From NCBI GenBank assembly GCA_018136815.1, contig CM030940.1, forward strand, positions 4,445,500 to 4,466,499: 21,000 bases of DNA. The letters are read 5' to 3'. Under the pieces are notes generated by a model. It had not been told where the DNA came from, searched no databases, and saw only the letters and a list, made by a program, of their open reading frames with translations. The first letter of the stretch is position 1. Every line of letters begins with the position of its first letter. Of the stretch, positions 1 to 8,741 are shown piece after piece. A program made the position numbers and the translations under genes. Source of the DNA: Isochrysis galbana. Lineage: Eukaryota; Haptophyta; Isochrysidales; Isochrysidaceae.

Positions 1-27
1 CATCGCTCTGACCAACCCCTCCTCCCC

Positions 28-150
28 CTGCCCCCCCCTGATCAGGAGCCCCCAGCCAGCTCCAGTCGACCTGCAGGAGCGCGGAGAGCCAGCGAGGGAG
101 AGGCAGCAGGGCCAGGGCCGTGCCCCAGCCCCACCTGCCCCCTTAGCTGT
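28..150 (+). repeat. Dispersed repeat module A, copy 1
   Basis: GC-rich noncoding stretch at the window edge. It shares the core 'GCGAGGGAGAGGCAG', then a GCCAGGG block, then CCCCAGCC and CTGCCCCCT with 7925-8060, and with the reverse complement of 13150-13300. Similarity is judged by eye and interrupted by small gaps, so the boundaries are approximate. The short open frames here have no protein-like composition. Confidence 0.55.
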
Positions 151-465
151 AGCTGTGCTCCCGGGCCCCTGCGCAGTAAAATGCAAGACACAAGACAGCA
201 CCCTGCTCACGAACAGGCGGCAGGCGCCCCTCGGGGCTGCCCATCGCGCGCCCCTCTGCTCCGTTGGCATTCACCTTCGCAACTTCGCAAACTACAGTGC
301 GCAAAGTTGGCTGGCTAAAACGGGAGGTTTCCCTACGAAGTGTCAAAATATTGAAAATATGAATATGATAGCGCTAGTTGATTGAGGATCCGCATCTTAA
401 TTTAGGCCGCCCGCCGCCATCGCCAGTCGCTCGCTGCTTCACACTCTCACGCCGAAGAGGAGACG

Positions 466-566
466 AGGAGGAGAGAGAGGGGGGGTGGAGAGAGAGAAGA
501 GAGAGAGAGAGAGGGAGAGAGGGAGGGAGGGAAGGAGGGAGGGAGGGAGAGAGAGAGAGAGAGAGC
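466..566 (+). repeat. GA-rich microsatellite upstream of the first gene
   Basis: Purine tract of GAGA and GGGA runs just upstream of the ATG at 584. Reading it as protein gives only Arg/Glu/Gly repeats, so I treat it as 5' leader or promoter DNA rather than coding sequence. Confidence 0.85.
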
Positions 567-583
567 TCCTTCTCTCCCTTCTG

Positions 584-2065
584 ATGGGCTCAGCCGCCCA
601 TGAGCGTCTTCCGACGGATGAAGAGGCTCTCCCCGGGTCTCTCGGAAGTCCTGGCGAGATGGAGAGGGCACGGGAGGTTTGGAGGGATCATGAACGATTG
701 GCTGGGCATGTGAGGTGCGTCCACATCCTCTCAGTTGGCCTGTGTGCTGGTATGGCCACCTTCTTGGCAGCGCAGACTGTTGCGGTTTGGGAAGGGGTGG
801 CAACAGATCGGAGGAGCTCTGTGAGGGAGGAGGCGGTAGGAAGCGCAGGAGAGGGAGCTACGAGACAGAGGGTGAGCTATGATGCGGAGAAGCAGGATCA
901 TCGGTGGGAGGCGGGTGGGGCAGAGAGGAGGAGCGATGGGGAAGAGGGGACGACAGCGGCAGATATTGGTGCAGGGAGGTCGACGCCAGCGCTGTCACGG
1001 CAGCCTCCGCTCTCACCAGCCGCAGCTGTATTAGCGGGGATGGTACCGGAAGCCTCACCTCTCGAACGTCCGCAAACTCGAGTCGGCCCCTCGCGTGCGC
1101 CGCCGGCTGGACCTCCTGCCTACGAGCTGCTGCCGTCTCGGGCGCCGCAGCCGTTGGCGCCGCCTCCGCCGCCTCCGCCTCCTCCTCCTCCGCCGCCGCC
1201 TCCGCCTCCCGCGCGGCGGTGGCGTTCCTTCAGTGGCATGCTCGATGCAAACAAATGCGACGCGATGCTGATGAAGCCATCGAGCAATGCGGCAGCGTAC
1301 CACTTCCACCGGATGTGGGGCAACTTGCCGTGGCATTTGCGTTCGCCCGGGGAGGACGGCTGTTGGATTCCAAAGGGTGGGCAGGCGTGGTTTGACGCTG
1401 TGCTAGCCGGACGACTGTGCCAATGGAACTGGTTCCAAGGCGCATTGGGTGAGTTGGGGAGCGCCACCGCGCCGACTCCGACGTGGCCGCTCCAATCGGC
1501 GCCAGCGCTGCTCGGTACCGAGAACGGCATCCTGGGGTTTTGCCGCGATCAGACGGGTGCAATTGAAGGGGACCCGTGCCCCTGGACGGGGCTAGAAGGG
1601 GGACGTTGCGGGGGAGTCGACAATGAACTGGCCCATCGGTGTGCACGAGCGAACGAGAATGTATTGCGCCTCGTTTCTTCCTCATCCGACAAGCGCTGGG
1701 ACATGTGCCAGAACTTGCAGTGGCTCACGTGCGCTGCCACGGGCCGATTGCCCGGCCAGGGCAACGCCTCGCGCCTGCACTTTTCAAACGAGCCTGCCTC
1801 GCTTGCAGCGAAATGGTTCGACAAGAACGTGGCGCCTGGAGTCGTCGCCTTCTGCAACACGTGCTACACGTCGAGTGCGGTGTTCTATACCGAGGTGTGC
1901 TTGCTCTCACGCCTTTGCCGGAATAGCCACGAGTTGATGAGTGCCGACGTCGGTGAGGTGTTTGAATGTGATTTTGATCCCGAGCTCTTTCGTGAGCTCG
2001 CCGCCGCAATGCAAGCAGCCGTCATCCCTGAAGTGAGACCGACATCGTATGAGTACTTTGCTTGA
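584..2065 (+). CDS. Predicted type II membrane/secretory protein with polyproline stem and Cys-rich domain
   Basis: Unrecognised 493-aa protein. I chose the ATG at 584 because the in-frame ATG at 485 would add a translated GA microsatellite. Residues about 46-69 form one hydrophobic segment suited to a signal anchor, preceded by a charged N-terminus. Next comes a low-complexity Arg/Glu/Gly/Ser stretch, then about 18 prolines near residues 193-210, like a rigid stem. The C-terminal about 280 residues are more ordered, rich in Trp and with more than a dozen cysteines, including C-N-T-C, and one N-A-S sequon. That pattern fits a lumenal or extracellular disulfide-bonded domain. A Golgi-type enzyme or a cell-surface protein would both fit the architecture, but no catalytic motif is recognisable. 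It is intronless and ends in TGA. The next coding remnant is a retrotransposon, so context gives no function. Confidence 0.7.
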   Translation: MGSAAHERLPTDEEALPGSLGSPGEMERAREVWRDHERLAGHVRCVHILSVGLCAGMATFLAAQTVAVWEGVATDRRSSVREEAVGSAGEGATRQRVSYDAEKQDHRWEAGGAERRSDGEEGTTAADIGAGRSTPALSRQPPLSPAAAVLAGMVPEASPLERPQTRVGPSRAPPAGPPAYELLPSRAPQPLAPPPPPPPPPPPPPPPPPARRWRSFSGMLDANKCDAMLMKPSSNAAAYHFHRMWGNLPWHLRSPGEDGCWIPKGGQAWFDAVLAGRLCQWNWFQGALGELGSATAPTPTWPLQSAPALLGTENGILGFCRDQTGAIEGDPCPWTGLEGGRCGGVDNELAHRCARANENVLRLVSSSSDKRWDMCQNLQWLTCAATGRLPGQGNASRLHFSNEPASLAAKWFDKNVAPGVVAFCNTCYTSSAVFYTEVCLLSRLCRNSHELMSADVGEVFECDFDPELFRELAAAMQAAVIPEVRPTSYEYFA

Positions 2066-2667
2066 ATTTTAAGGAACTTAGTTTCCCGTCGACAGTGCGC
2101 ATACAATGTTGTCGCATGTTCACGAAATTGCATCTCCCGTCTCCTGTCGCATCGGCGACGATGCGAATGTGGTGGAATTGTGGACGGGAACGGGCGATAC
2201 GAGAACCTACAGAGTAGACCAAGATCACTCTAGTTTTTTCGTGGCGCTGGGTCTGCAATCGGGGGCCTCTAGCTAGTCGCCTCTGCATTGGCTCTAGGAG
2301 GTAGAGGGCTTGTGCTTAGGTTAGGGGCCCTCGGCCTTGAGCTGCGCTGCGCTTGTAACAAATACAAGTCCGTGACATATATTACTACCAGTATTTATCG
2401 AGCGGACGATCGTGTAACCGTGTAGGGACAACCAGTACATGTCTAGTGTTTGTGGCTGAGGTGGATGCATATTGCACACACGTGTTAACAAGGGCGGACG
2501 GGGGTAGGCCAAGAAGTGTGAAGTCACCTGATCGGTCTCATGTCCATATATTATATATTCGATTGGAGTGGACCCCCGTATTCATCGAGAACGAGAAAGG
2601 TCGCACACGATCAACATCGTAAAAAAAAAACCTTTTAATATTCTCGCCTCGCACGTGGCCACGGGTT
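2066..2667. other. Intergenic region and probable 3' UTR of the first gene
   Basis: No convincing ORF, RNA gene or repeat is visible. Base composition is nearer balanced than in the flanking genes. A 10-A run at about 2621-2630 lies just outside the left inverted repeat. Confidence 0.5.
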
Positions 2668-2767
2668 TAACTGCTGTAGCCACGCCCACTTCCCTTCCTC
2701 TCCCTCGCTACCCGCCTTGCGGCATCTCCCCTCGTGCACTACTTGGGGCCCAGGTTGCTGGGGGGGT
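2668..2767 (+). repeat. Left inverted repeat flanking the LINE
   Basis: Reads inward as CCCACTTCCCTTCCTC, then CCCGCCTTGCGGCA, CTCCCCTCG and GGGGCCCA. The same blocks in the same order occur on the opposite strand at 6123-6213, with substitutions and small gaps. The two arms point towards each other around the LINE. They could be terminal inverted repeats, or the 5' ends of two opposed copies of one element. Confidence 0.7.
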
Positions 2768-3491
2768 TAGGTTGGGCGGGGTGCACCGACCCCTAGTGGA
2801 GGTTCCCCGTCTTCCTCCTGTGCCTCTAGGCGGTCCGTTTCTCCTTGTGTCGAGTCGTGTGTGTCATCGCATGGTGTGTTGTTCGTCTCTTGTGCTGTCA
2901 TTGTCATTTTCGCGGCGTGGTTGTTTGTCGTTTTGTGGTGGGGGGTGCGTGCCTGGGTCTCAGGCGAGCCTCTCGGCAAGGCCGATTGCTTTTGCTACTA
3001 AGCCTAGGCGGGCGCTCATTTTTAGTGTTCCTTTGTCGTCTTCTATGAAGGTCGGAGCGCTGAGCTCCGGCAAGCTCTTGAGTTTTGGTTTTCTTCCCTG
3101 GGCCGCCTTTCTCGTGCGCGCCAGGCTGTGTGTCCTCGGCGCAATATGACCTCTTACTAGGGTAGTGAATCTCATTAGTGTGGATTCTAAAAAAAAATCT
3201 TCTTAAAAATTTCCGCTACGTGTGCGACGTGAGGCAGTGTGCTCGTGGACCTCCCTACTACCCAACCTTAACCCCTAACAACCCCCTCCCCCTTCCCCAG
3301 TTCCCTCTTTAACGGAGAAGCTGGTTCCGGGGAGGCCGCGCGCGCTGCTTCGGCCAGGAGTTGGAGAGAAGGGGGTGGGAGACTATGGCTTCTCCTTTGT
3401 TCTGACTCGGCTTGTGCTACCTTCTCCTATATCTCATAGAGTCTCTCCTGCTGCCCATTGGGTTCTCTTGTTAAAAGGGAGGCTAGCTACT
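2768..3491. other. Noncoding interval between inverted repeat and LINE 3' end
   Basis: Lies downstream of the LINE stop codon. It holds short frames on both strands, including minus-strand frames of about 70 codons near 2767-2979 and 2960-3175, but none has a recognisable domain. A mixed A/T tract occurs near 3189-3212. On the LINE's own strand this is T-rich, so it is not a normal poly-A tail. It may include LINE 3' UTR or part of a second, opposed element. Confidence 0.4.
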
Positions 3492-5267
3492 TCAGGTGCT
3501 GATGTTTCGTATACCAAGACCTCCCGCCGCCTGTAGGAGGTCTTCCGATACTTCTAGGTTGAAGTCTTTGTCCACCGTGTAGAGAGGGCTTATCATTTTT
3601 TTGATATGTTTGTTGCTCGGGGCATGTAACCCCATACTTTCACGTTGTTTTTTTAGCCTCTGGAAGAAGCCGACTTTCGCCGTTACTAATAGGTGGTATC
3701 TCGCAAGGATCGCTCTTAAGATCGACTTAGCGGACCTCCCGTCCGCGTTGCCGTATTGTATGTTGTAGAAATCCGTTAGGATATACCTCCATGCCAGGAT
3801 ACCCAAGTATCCCGAGGAGGGATGCGGTCTGTCTACCTGATAGCAGAAAAGACGTTGGGCTATCTCAGATCCCGGCCTAAGGTTAATCCCCAATAGTCCT
3901 TCTATGAATTCGAAGACGGGTTCCGTCGCGATACATGTGGCTATATGAGTGGAGCTCTCGGGGGCTATGCCGCAAAAGCGGCATGTTGGATCGTCTGCAA
4001 AACGATTCGCCGTAGCTATCCTCCTATGCAGGACATGTTTGAAGTGCAGATAAGAGTCCCTAGGTGTTAAAAAGTTATATTTGTACAGTTGAGATACTTG
4101 TTTCCACTTTCCCGAGAGGACCGGTAGCCTCTTTTCCCATCTCAGCGTGGATTTCTGTGCTTTTACTTTCCTCAAAGCGAGGAACGCTTTAGTCAAGACC
4201 TTGACACTTATATCCTCTAGAGTTGTATGTGTGCCTTTCAGCGTGTATTCTTGAGGTACCGGGTACGCCGTTTCCGCCGGGCCGTCGTATGCTCGTCCCC
4301 ACTTCAGCGGAGTGTATAACTCGTCGGGCAGGAGTTGCGGGCTGATCCGCCCGTGGATGTGGGGCTCTCCCATAACGTTGAGCTGGACTTCGTGGTAATC
4401 GCCTCTTCGGCGCAGATAAAAATTATGGTCTTTGTCCACTAGAATGTCGCCTAGATCGTGTGCGTCCGGATCTTCTGGAGGGGCTAATTCTTGCTCTTGC
4501 GGCGCCGGGGGCGGTGGCTTGGCCTGTTTTTTTAGAAGGTCTATGTATTCGAATGTGACATTCATTAGTCTTGATCTAGCCCACTCAGATATCTTTTCCC
4601 ACGACTTAAGAAAGGGGCCTACCGATATGTAATTTCCTCTATGGCGTATCCAACGTTCTCCTTCAGGCAAGTAAGCCGCGCATTCTCCCGTAGTGTATAT
4701 GTCCCCCGTACCCGGGTTAATAGTGTTATGTACGATAACTGTCTGTAGAGACTCCCATTTCGACCTATGTGAATGGTGAATCGCCGGAGGTTTGTGAAAA
4801 AGATCATGTCCTTCACGCGTGGTTTCTTCCCTGAGGAAGTTGATCCGTCTAAAATTCTCAAGTGCATGCTTCCAAAAGGCCGGGAGCGTGTGACTACCGC
4901 GAATGCTAGCCGTGAGGCTCCTCAAGTCGACCTTCGAAAAGACCGCAGCTCGCCCCAAGGGGGTGCGGCTGAGCCATTGATCTAAGACTGTTTTCCATTC
5001 CGCCCTTGACGGGTTGAGGTACCGGACTATCCATATCGCTTGAAGCGCTCGCGTGTGTTCGGCCATGGGGAGTAGTCCGACCCCCAATTGGGGCCCGTCT
5101 TCGCTCGCTCCTACTCTCGGGTACGCCGGAAAGGCTATCCATTTTCTGCCCTCTTGCGAGGAGCCTAACTCGTCCGCCTGCAATCGGGGAGACCTATCCC
5201 ATAGTATGGTTTGAACGTCCGAGTCTATGGCCTCCATAAACCCGGAGGGGTGGATGTGGACAGCCAA
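3492..5267 (-). pseudogene. LINE C-terminal region with CCHC zinc motif
   Basis: A 591-codon open frame without a proper ATG at its head; its first residues begin at TTG. It continues the RT from the adjacent frame at the 'thumb' boundary: the RT frame carries Y-W-L-S and this frame carries H-P-S-G-F-M-E-A-I. Near residues 408-445 are H-F-K-H-V-L-H-R-R and C429-x2-C432-x8-H441-x3-C445, typical of the zinc-binding RVT-associated domain at the C-terminus of L1-like LINEs. A Pro/Glu-rich linker lies near residues 250-268. The length of uninterrupted frame implies fairly recent inactivation of this part. Confidence 0.85.
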
Positions 5268-6032
5268 TATCTCGGCGTCCCATATATTATGAAGTTGATT
5301 AGTAGCGTCCTACCATGAATGGAGAGACTCGTCATTCCTCTCCAGGTTGCGGCCTTCTTCTTAAGTTTAGCGTAAAGCTTCTCCCAGAAGGAGTCATTTT
5401 CTAGTCCTTCCCAGAATGGGACTCCTAGTATGGTCGCATACTCGCCCTCGCCGAGTGTTTTAAAGTACGCTAGCGTCTCGGGGACCCGTGCCCCCTTAAG
5501 TGATCCCATTCGTATTAGTATACTCTTGCTTTTGTTCACCCTAGCCCCGGTGGCGTTTCCATAGCATTCTAAGATGTGCATCGCCCTCTCCAATGACGCG
5601 AAAGAGTTCGCCAAAATTTGCGTGTCGTCCGCAAACTGCGAAAGCTTTAACTCCCTTGGTCCTATCGTGATTCCCTTCATCTCCGGGTCGGCGTTGACTA
5701 AGCGTGTCAGGCCTTCGGCCACTAGGAGAAAAGCTAGGGGCGATAGCGGGCACCCTTGGGGCATGCCGCAGTGTATCGTGAAGGGGTTGCTACGTTTGCC
5801 GTTAGCCTTGATCCATCTGATCGGAAGTGAATCCATGTTAGTTAATAGCGCTAGCCACCTAGAATACCCAGGGCCGAAGCCCAGCGCTTGTATCGCTTTA
5901 TGATAATACTCCCAACTGACTCTATCGAAAGCTTTCTCCCAGTCTATCGCCAGGGCTAGGCCCTCTTCGTCTGTGTCATCTAGGTACGCTTGCACTAGCT
6001 TTAAAAGGTGGGTGGCCTCGCCTATCATCCTC
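5225..6032 (-). pseudogene. LINE reverse transcriptase core (frame broken at both ends)
   Basis: The open frame runs from 6181, but RT homology starts at about 6032 with R-M-I-G-E-A-T-H-L-L; the 50 residues before it are out-of-frame endonuclease DNA. Using numbering from 6181, motif A is A-I-D-W-E-K-A-F-D-R-V (Asp80), motif B is G-M-P-Q-G-C-P-L-S-P (139-148), and motif C is F-A-D-D (183-186). A following G-A-R-V-N-K-S-K matches motif D. All three catalytic aspartates are present. The fingers region upstream of motif A is deleted, and a frameshift near 5265 ends the frame prematurely. Confidence 0.92.
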
Positions 6033-6033
6033 C

Positions 6034-6120
6034 TACGCAGTTGAAGTCGCCCCCGATTAAGGTCGGGGTTGCATCGTGCGTTTTTAACTCCCGTTTTAGT
6101 TTCGCGATTTGCCCTTCTCG
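6034..6120 (-). pseudogene. LINE AP-endonuclease fragment
   Basis: Too short for ordinary gene finding and in a different frame from the RT. Read on the minus strand it gives R-E-G-Q-I-A-K-L-K-R-E-L-K-T, then L-I-G-G-D-F-N-C-V; the GGDFN codons are at 6040-6054. GGDFN after a charged helix is the hallmark of APE-type endonucleases of LINEs. Only this internal strip survives: the N-terminal part and the catalytic C-terminal part (the SDH region) are absent. Confidence 0.8.
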
Positions 6121-6122
6121 GA

Positions 6123-6213
6123 CCCCCCACATGACCCGGGCCCCTAAGTAGAGCACGAGAGCGCGAGGGGAGTTGCCGCAAGGCGGGGAGTGAGGGTGAG
6201 GAAGGGAAGGGGG
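6123..6213 (-). repeat. Right inverted repeat at the LINE 5' side
   Basis: Reverse-complement partner of 2668-2767. The shared blocks include GGGCCCC, AAGTAG, TGCCGCAAGGCGGG and GAGGAAGGGAAG, ending in GGGCGT on the plus strand. It directly abuts the endonuclease scrap, so it probably is the LINE 5' UTR. Confidence 0.7.
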
Positions 6214-6980
6214 CGTTCTCTTTCTCCCCCGTAAAAATAGTTTTTAAAGCTTAGAGTATCTAACAGCTAACAGTTTTAGAAATGACATAAGGTTACTAGG
6301 ATTAATATTAAAATATAATATATAAGTACAATATGGTAATTAAATTAAAGATTATTAAAGATGTAATATAAAAATAGTAAAATTAAAAATCTAACCAAAA
6401 ATTCAAGTTAAATTAAACATCAGTCATTTTGATTTTGATCTCGTCAAGTAAAATATTAACATTAAGAATATTTAAAATAAATAAAAACCACAAAAAACCA
6501 AATAAAATTTACTATTATGTGTTTATTCAAACGATGCTATGACTATAAGTCTTCATTTTAAACTAAGGTTACTAAGATAATTACTATCAAGTTATAATTT
6601 TTAATTCAACATTTTTAAGGATCAAATTTATTGTCACTGAATAATAATTTTATTACTAGTACTTCACTAAACTTTAATTTGAATAATTCATTGAAAAGTG
6701 TATTTTCGTAAAAATGTTATAATAAATTATAATTAATTAATTAAAATTATCCATACGCTAATTCCGTTTTTGATTTTTATTCGAATAATTCATTGAAAAG
6801 TATATTTTCGTAAAAAATATTATAATAAATTATATTTAATTAGCTCATTCCGTTTTTGATATTTAATTATTTATTATCTGAATAATTAATTGAAAAGTGT
6901 ATTTTCATAAAAATATTATATTTATATTTAATTGTTTAAAATCATTTCGATCTACGATCATTCCTTTTTTATTTTAACAG
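6214..6980. other. AT-rich island
   Basis: Base composition drops abruptly from GC-rich flanks to strongly AT-rich over about 700 bp, beginning at the LINE boundary and ending at the CT microsatellite. No frame longer than about 60 codons and no tRNA fold is apparent. Possible sources are organellar DNA transferred to the nucleus, a remnant of an AT-rich virus or element, or a local AT satellite. I cannot decide between these by reading alone. Confidence 0.8.
6681..6955 (+). repeat. Three tandem about 100-bp AT-rich repeats
   Basis: Units start at 6681, 6783 and 6880 with GAATAATT-ATTGAAAAGT, followed by ATTTTC-TAAAAAT and TTATAATAAATTAT in the first two. Units 1 and 2 end with TTCCGTTTTTGAT. 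Spacing is 102 and 97 bp, and the third unit is truncated. Confidence 0.85.
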
Positions 6981-6994
6981 CATAACCTCCCTCT

Positions 6995-7136
6995 CTTCTC
7001 TCTGCCCCCCCCTCTCTCCCTCTGCCTCTCTCTCTCTGCCTCTCTCTCTTTGCCTCTCTCTGCCTCTCTCTGCCTCTCTCTGCCTCCTTCTGCCTCTCTC
7101 TCTCTCTCTCTCTCTCTCTGCCTCTCTCTCTCTCTG

Positions 7137-7186
<50 letters not shown>
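6995..7186 (+). repeat. Long CT microsatellite with interspersed TGCCTCTC
   Basis: Nearly pure pyrimidine tract. Its first half has a higher-order repeat in which TGCCTC interrupts CT runs roughly every 8-14 bases; its second half is an almost pure (CT)n run. It lies between the AT-rich island and the palindromic minisatellite. Translation gives only Arg/Glu or Ser/Leu repeats. Confidence 0.95.
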
Positions 7187-7189
7187 CCC

Positions 7190-7421
7190 TACTGGGGGCC
7201 GTCATTTCCCCCCGATAGCAAACGGGGGCAGTCTTTCGCCCCCGATAATAGCAAACGGGGGCCCGCCTTAAAACGCGATAGCTCCCCGGGGCATGTAAAA
7301 TCCCCCGATAGCTCTCGGGGGATTTTCTCGGTCCCCCGGTAGCTCTCGGGGGGGCTGTTGGCGATCGGGAAAAATTTCCCCCCCGATAGCTATCGGGGGG
7401 CGTTGGCTCCTGGGGGGTAAC
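7190..7421 (+). repeat. Palindromic minisatellite (module C), copy 1
   Basis: About six units of the form CCCCC-GATAGC-(TCTC, AAAC or TATC)-GGGGG spaced roughly 30 bp apart. The unit at 7379-7400 is a perfect palindrome around GATAGCTATC. The right end, GGCTCCTGGGGGGTAAC at 7405-7421, recurs as the reverse complement at 16398. Each unit could form a hairpin in single-stranded DNA or RNA. Confidence 0.85.
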
Positions 7422-7671
7422 AGATACATCCATGATATGTGCATCATAGATGCATATCTATCATGGATACATCCATCTCATGCATCGTAGATGCTCATTC
7501 TAACCTCTGTATGTTTATACTGAGGTCATCTGCTTCTCACTTCTCCCTCGCGGCCGTTTCGAGTCCGCGCGGGGCATTCTTGCGGCACAGAAATTTCCCC
7601 GCGCGCTCTTACTTTGTTACTATTAGTTTTGCGCGCGTTTGTGTGAATGTGCGTGCGCGTGAATGTAGTAG

Positions 7672-8630
7672 TAAGAATCTTATCCGGCGAACCTACTTTT
7701 ATAAGTGGGGGTCAATGGGGGCCTCGCGCCCCCCTCTCTCCATCGCGGACACCCCCCGGGGTGGGCCCGTACATTCAACCCCAGCCCCTGCCCTCTGGCA
7801 GGGGCAGGGCACTCATCAATTCAGCCCGGACCCCTAGTGGGCGCGGGCCGCGAGCCGCTCTCCCAGGCCCGCATGGGCCTGCTCTCGTACTGACTCCCCC
7901 CCCCATCCCTGGTCGCCAGGCAGACAGGGGCCTCAGGGAGGCACCCAAGGCCAGCGAGGCGAGCGAGGGAGAGGCAGGGGGGCCAGGGGCTGAGCCCCAG
8001 CCTCCACTGCCCCCTGAGCTGCCCCTGCTGGCCCTCTGGGCGCCCCTGAAGGACCTCTGAGAGCAGGCCATGGCGCGCCGCATGGCGACGCGCCGCAGGG
8101 ACCGGGGCGGAAGAGAATGGAACGAGGGAGAGGGGGGGATTTGCACCCCCCCGATGGAGTGTGGTGAGAAACGAGCCACGTTTGCGTTAGCAAACGGGCG
8201 AAGGGGGGCGGCTGGCGACAGGAGAGGCGAGAAGAAGGGAGTGGCTCAAGACGTCCCTGTGGCAGGTATCGGGGGGCGCAGTCATTTATTTCTTCGAGGA
8301 CCGCTCGCGGCGCGAGCTGTAAGGGCCGCTCTCCTTTTTTGACGAGAGGTCCTCCCCCCCCCCCGGTGCTTTTTCCCGGAGAGTCGGCCGGCGTCGTTCG
8401 GTCCGCCTCAATGGGTTCTCCCTCATTTTAACTTGTGGGGAGTTAGAATGGGGGCCGGGGGCCTGCGAGGGGGGAGATGTGGAAGGGTGCATAGGAGTAT
8501 GTATCTGTGACAACAGCACGCGCCAAGGTGTACGGGCAGGTGCGCTGAGGGCTGTCGTGTTAGTGCCGGGCTAGTGAGAGTAGTGGTACTAATGCTCAGA
8601 AAAATAAAAAATAAGAATCTTATCCGGCGA
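7672..8630 (+). mobile_element. Retroposon-like insertion with 19-bp target-site duplication
   Basis: The exact 19-mer TAAGAATCTTATCCGGCGA occurs at 7672-7690 and 8612-8630. The 921 bp between them end in AGAAAAATAAAAAA directly before the second copy, as expected for target-primed insertion of an RNA copy with an A-rich 3' tail. The insert is GC-rich, includes module A copy 2, and has no recognisable coding domain, RT or clear pol III promoter. It could be a SINE-like or truncated nonautonomous LINE, or a retrocopy of a noncoding transcript. Confidence 0.7.
7925..8060 (+). repeat. Dispersed repeat module A, copy 2
   Basis: Contains GCGAGCGAGGGAGAGGCAG, then GGCCAGGGGCTGAGCCCCAG and CTGCCCCCTGAGCTG. 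It matches 28-150 in direct orientation and 13150-13300 inverted. It sits inside the insertion bounded by the 19-bp duplication. Confidence 0.65.
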
Positions 8631-8741
8631 TATACGATTGGCGATGCGATCGGCGATCGGCGATGGCGCTCTGCCTCGCCCAAGCCGCGGTGGTTGCCTC
8701 ATGGGCACCACCGCGATACCCTATCAGTTTACTGATAGTTC

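Larger units (their letters stand above)
3492..6213 (-). mobile_element. Degenerate non-LTR retrotransposon (LINE) with endonuclease, RT and CCHC remnants
   Basis: Read on the minus strand, the order is a 5' end at about 6213-6123, an endonuclease fragment (6120-6034), a reverse transcriptase, a frameshift at about 5265, and a C-terminal region with a CCHC zinc motif ending at 3492. APE-type endonuclease, RT and C-terminal zinc knuckle in this order are characteristic of L1/Tx1-like LINEs. Most of the endonuclease and the N-terminal part of RT are missing, and the frame is broken, so this copy cannot encode a working protein. No poly-A tail or target-site duplication was identified. Confidence 0.92.

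Noticed and set aside
155-385. 76-codon plus-strand frame at the left edge
   Set aside because: No domain, lies in and beside module A, and composition is not protein-like.
485-583. Upstream start for the first gene
   Set aside because: It would translate a GA microsatellite; the ATG at 584 immediately follows it.
2568-3149. 193-codon plus-strand frame
   Set aside because: Crosses the left inverted repeat and flank, is Ser/Leu/Arg/Val low complexity, and has no domain. A minus-strand frame over part of it looks no better.
3255-3280. Telomere-like CCTTAACCCCTAAC
   Set aside because: Too short and irregular to be an interstitial telomere array.
6969-7433. 154-codon minus-strand frame with P-T-A-P-P-R-A-T-G-G-P-R-K, also seen in frames at 16434-16928
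   Set aside because: The protein-level match is explained by the shared palindromic minisatellite DNA, and the rest is CT microsatellite.
7647-8193. Overlapping Gly/Pro/Ala-rich frames on both strands
   Set aside because: They are translations of GC-rich module A DNA inside the insertion.
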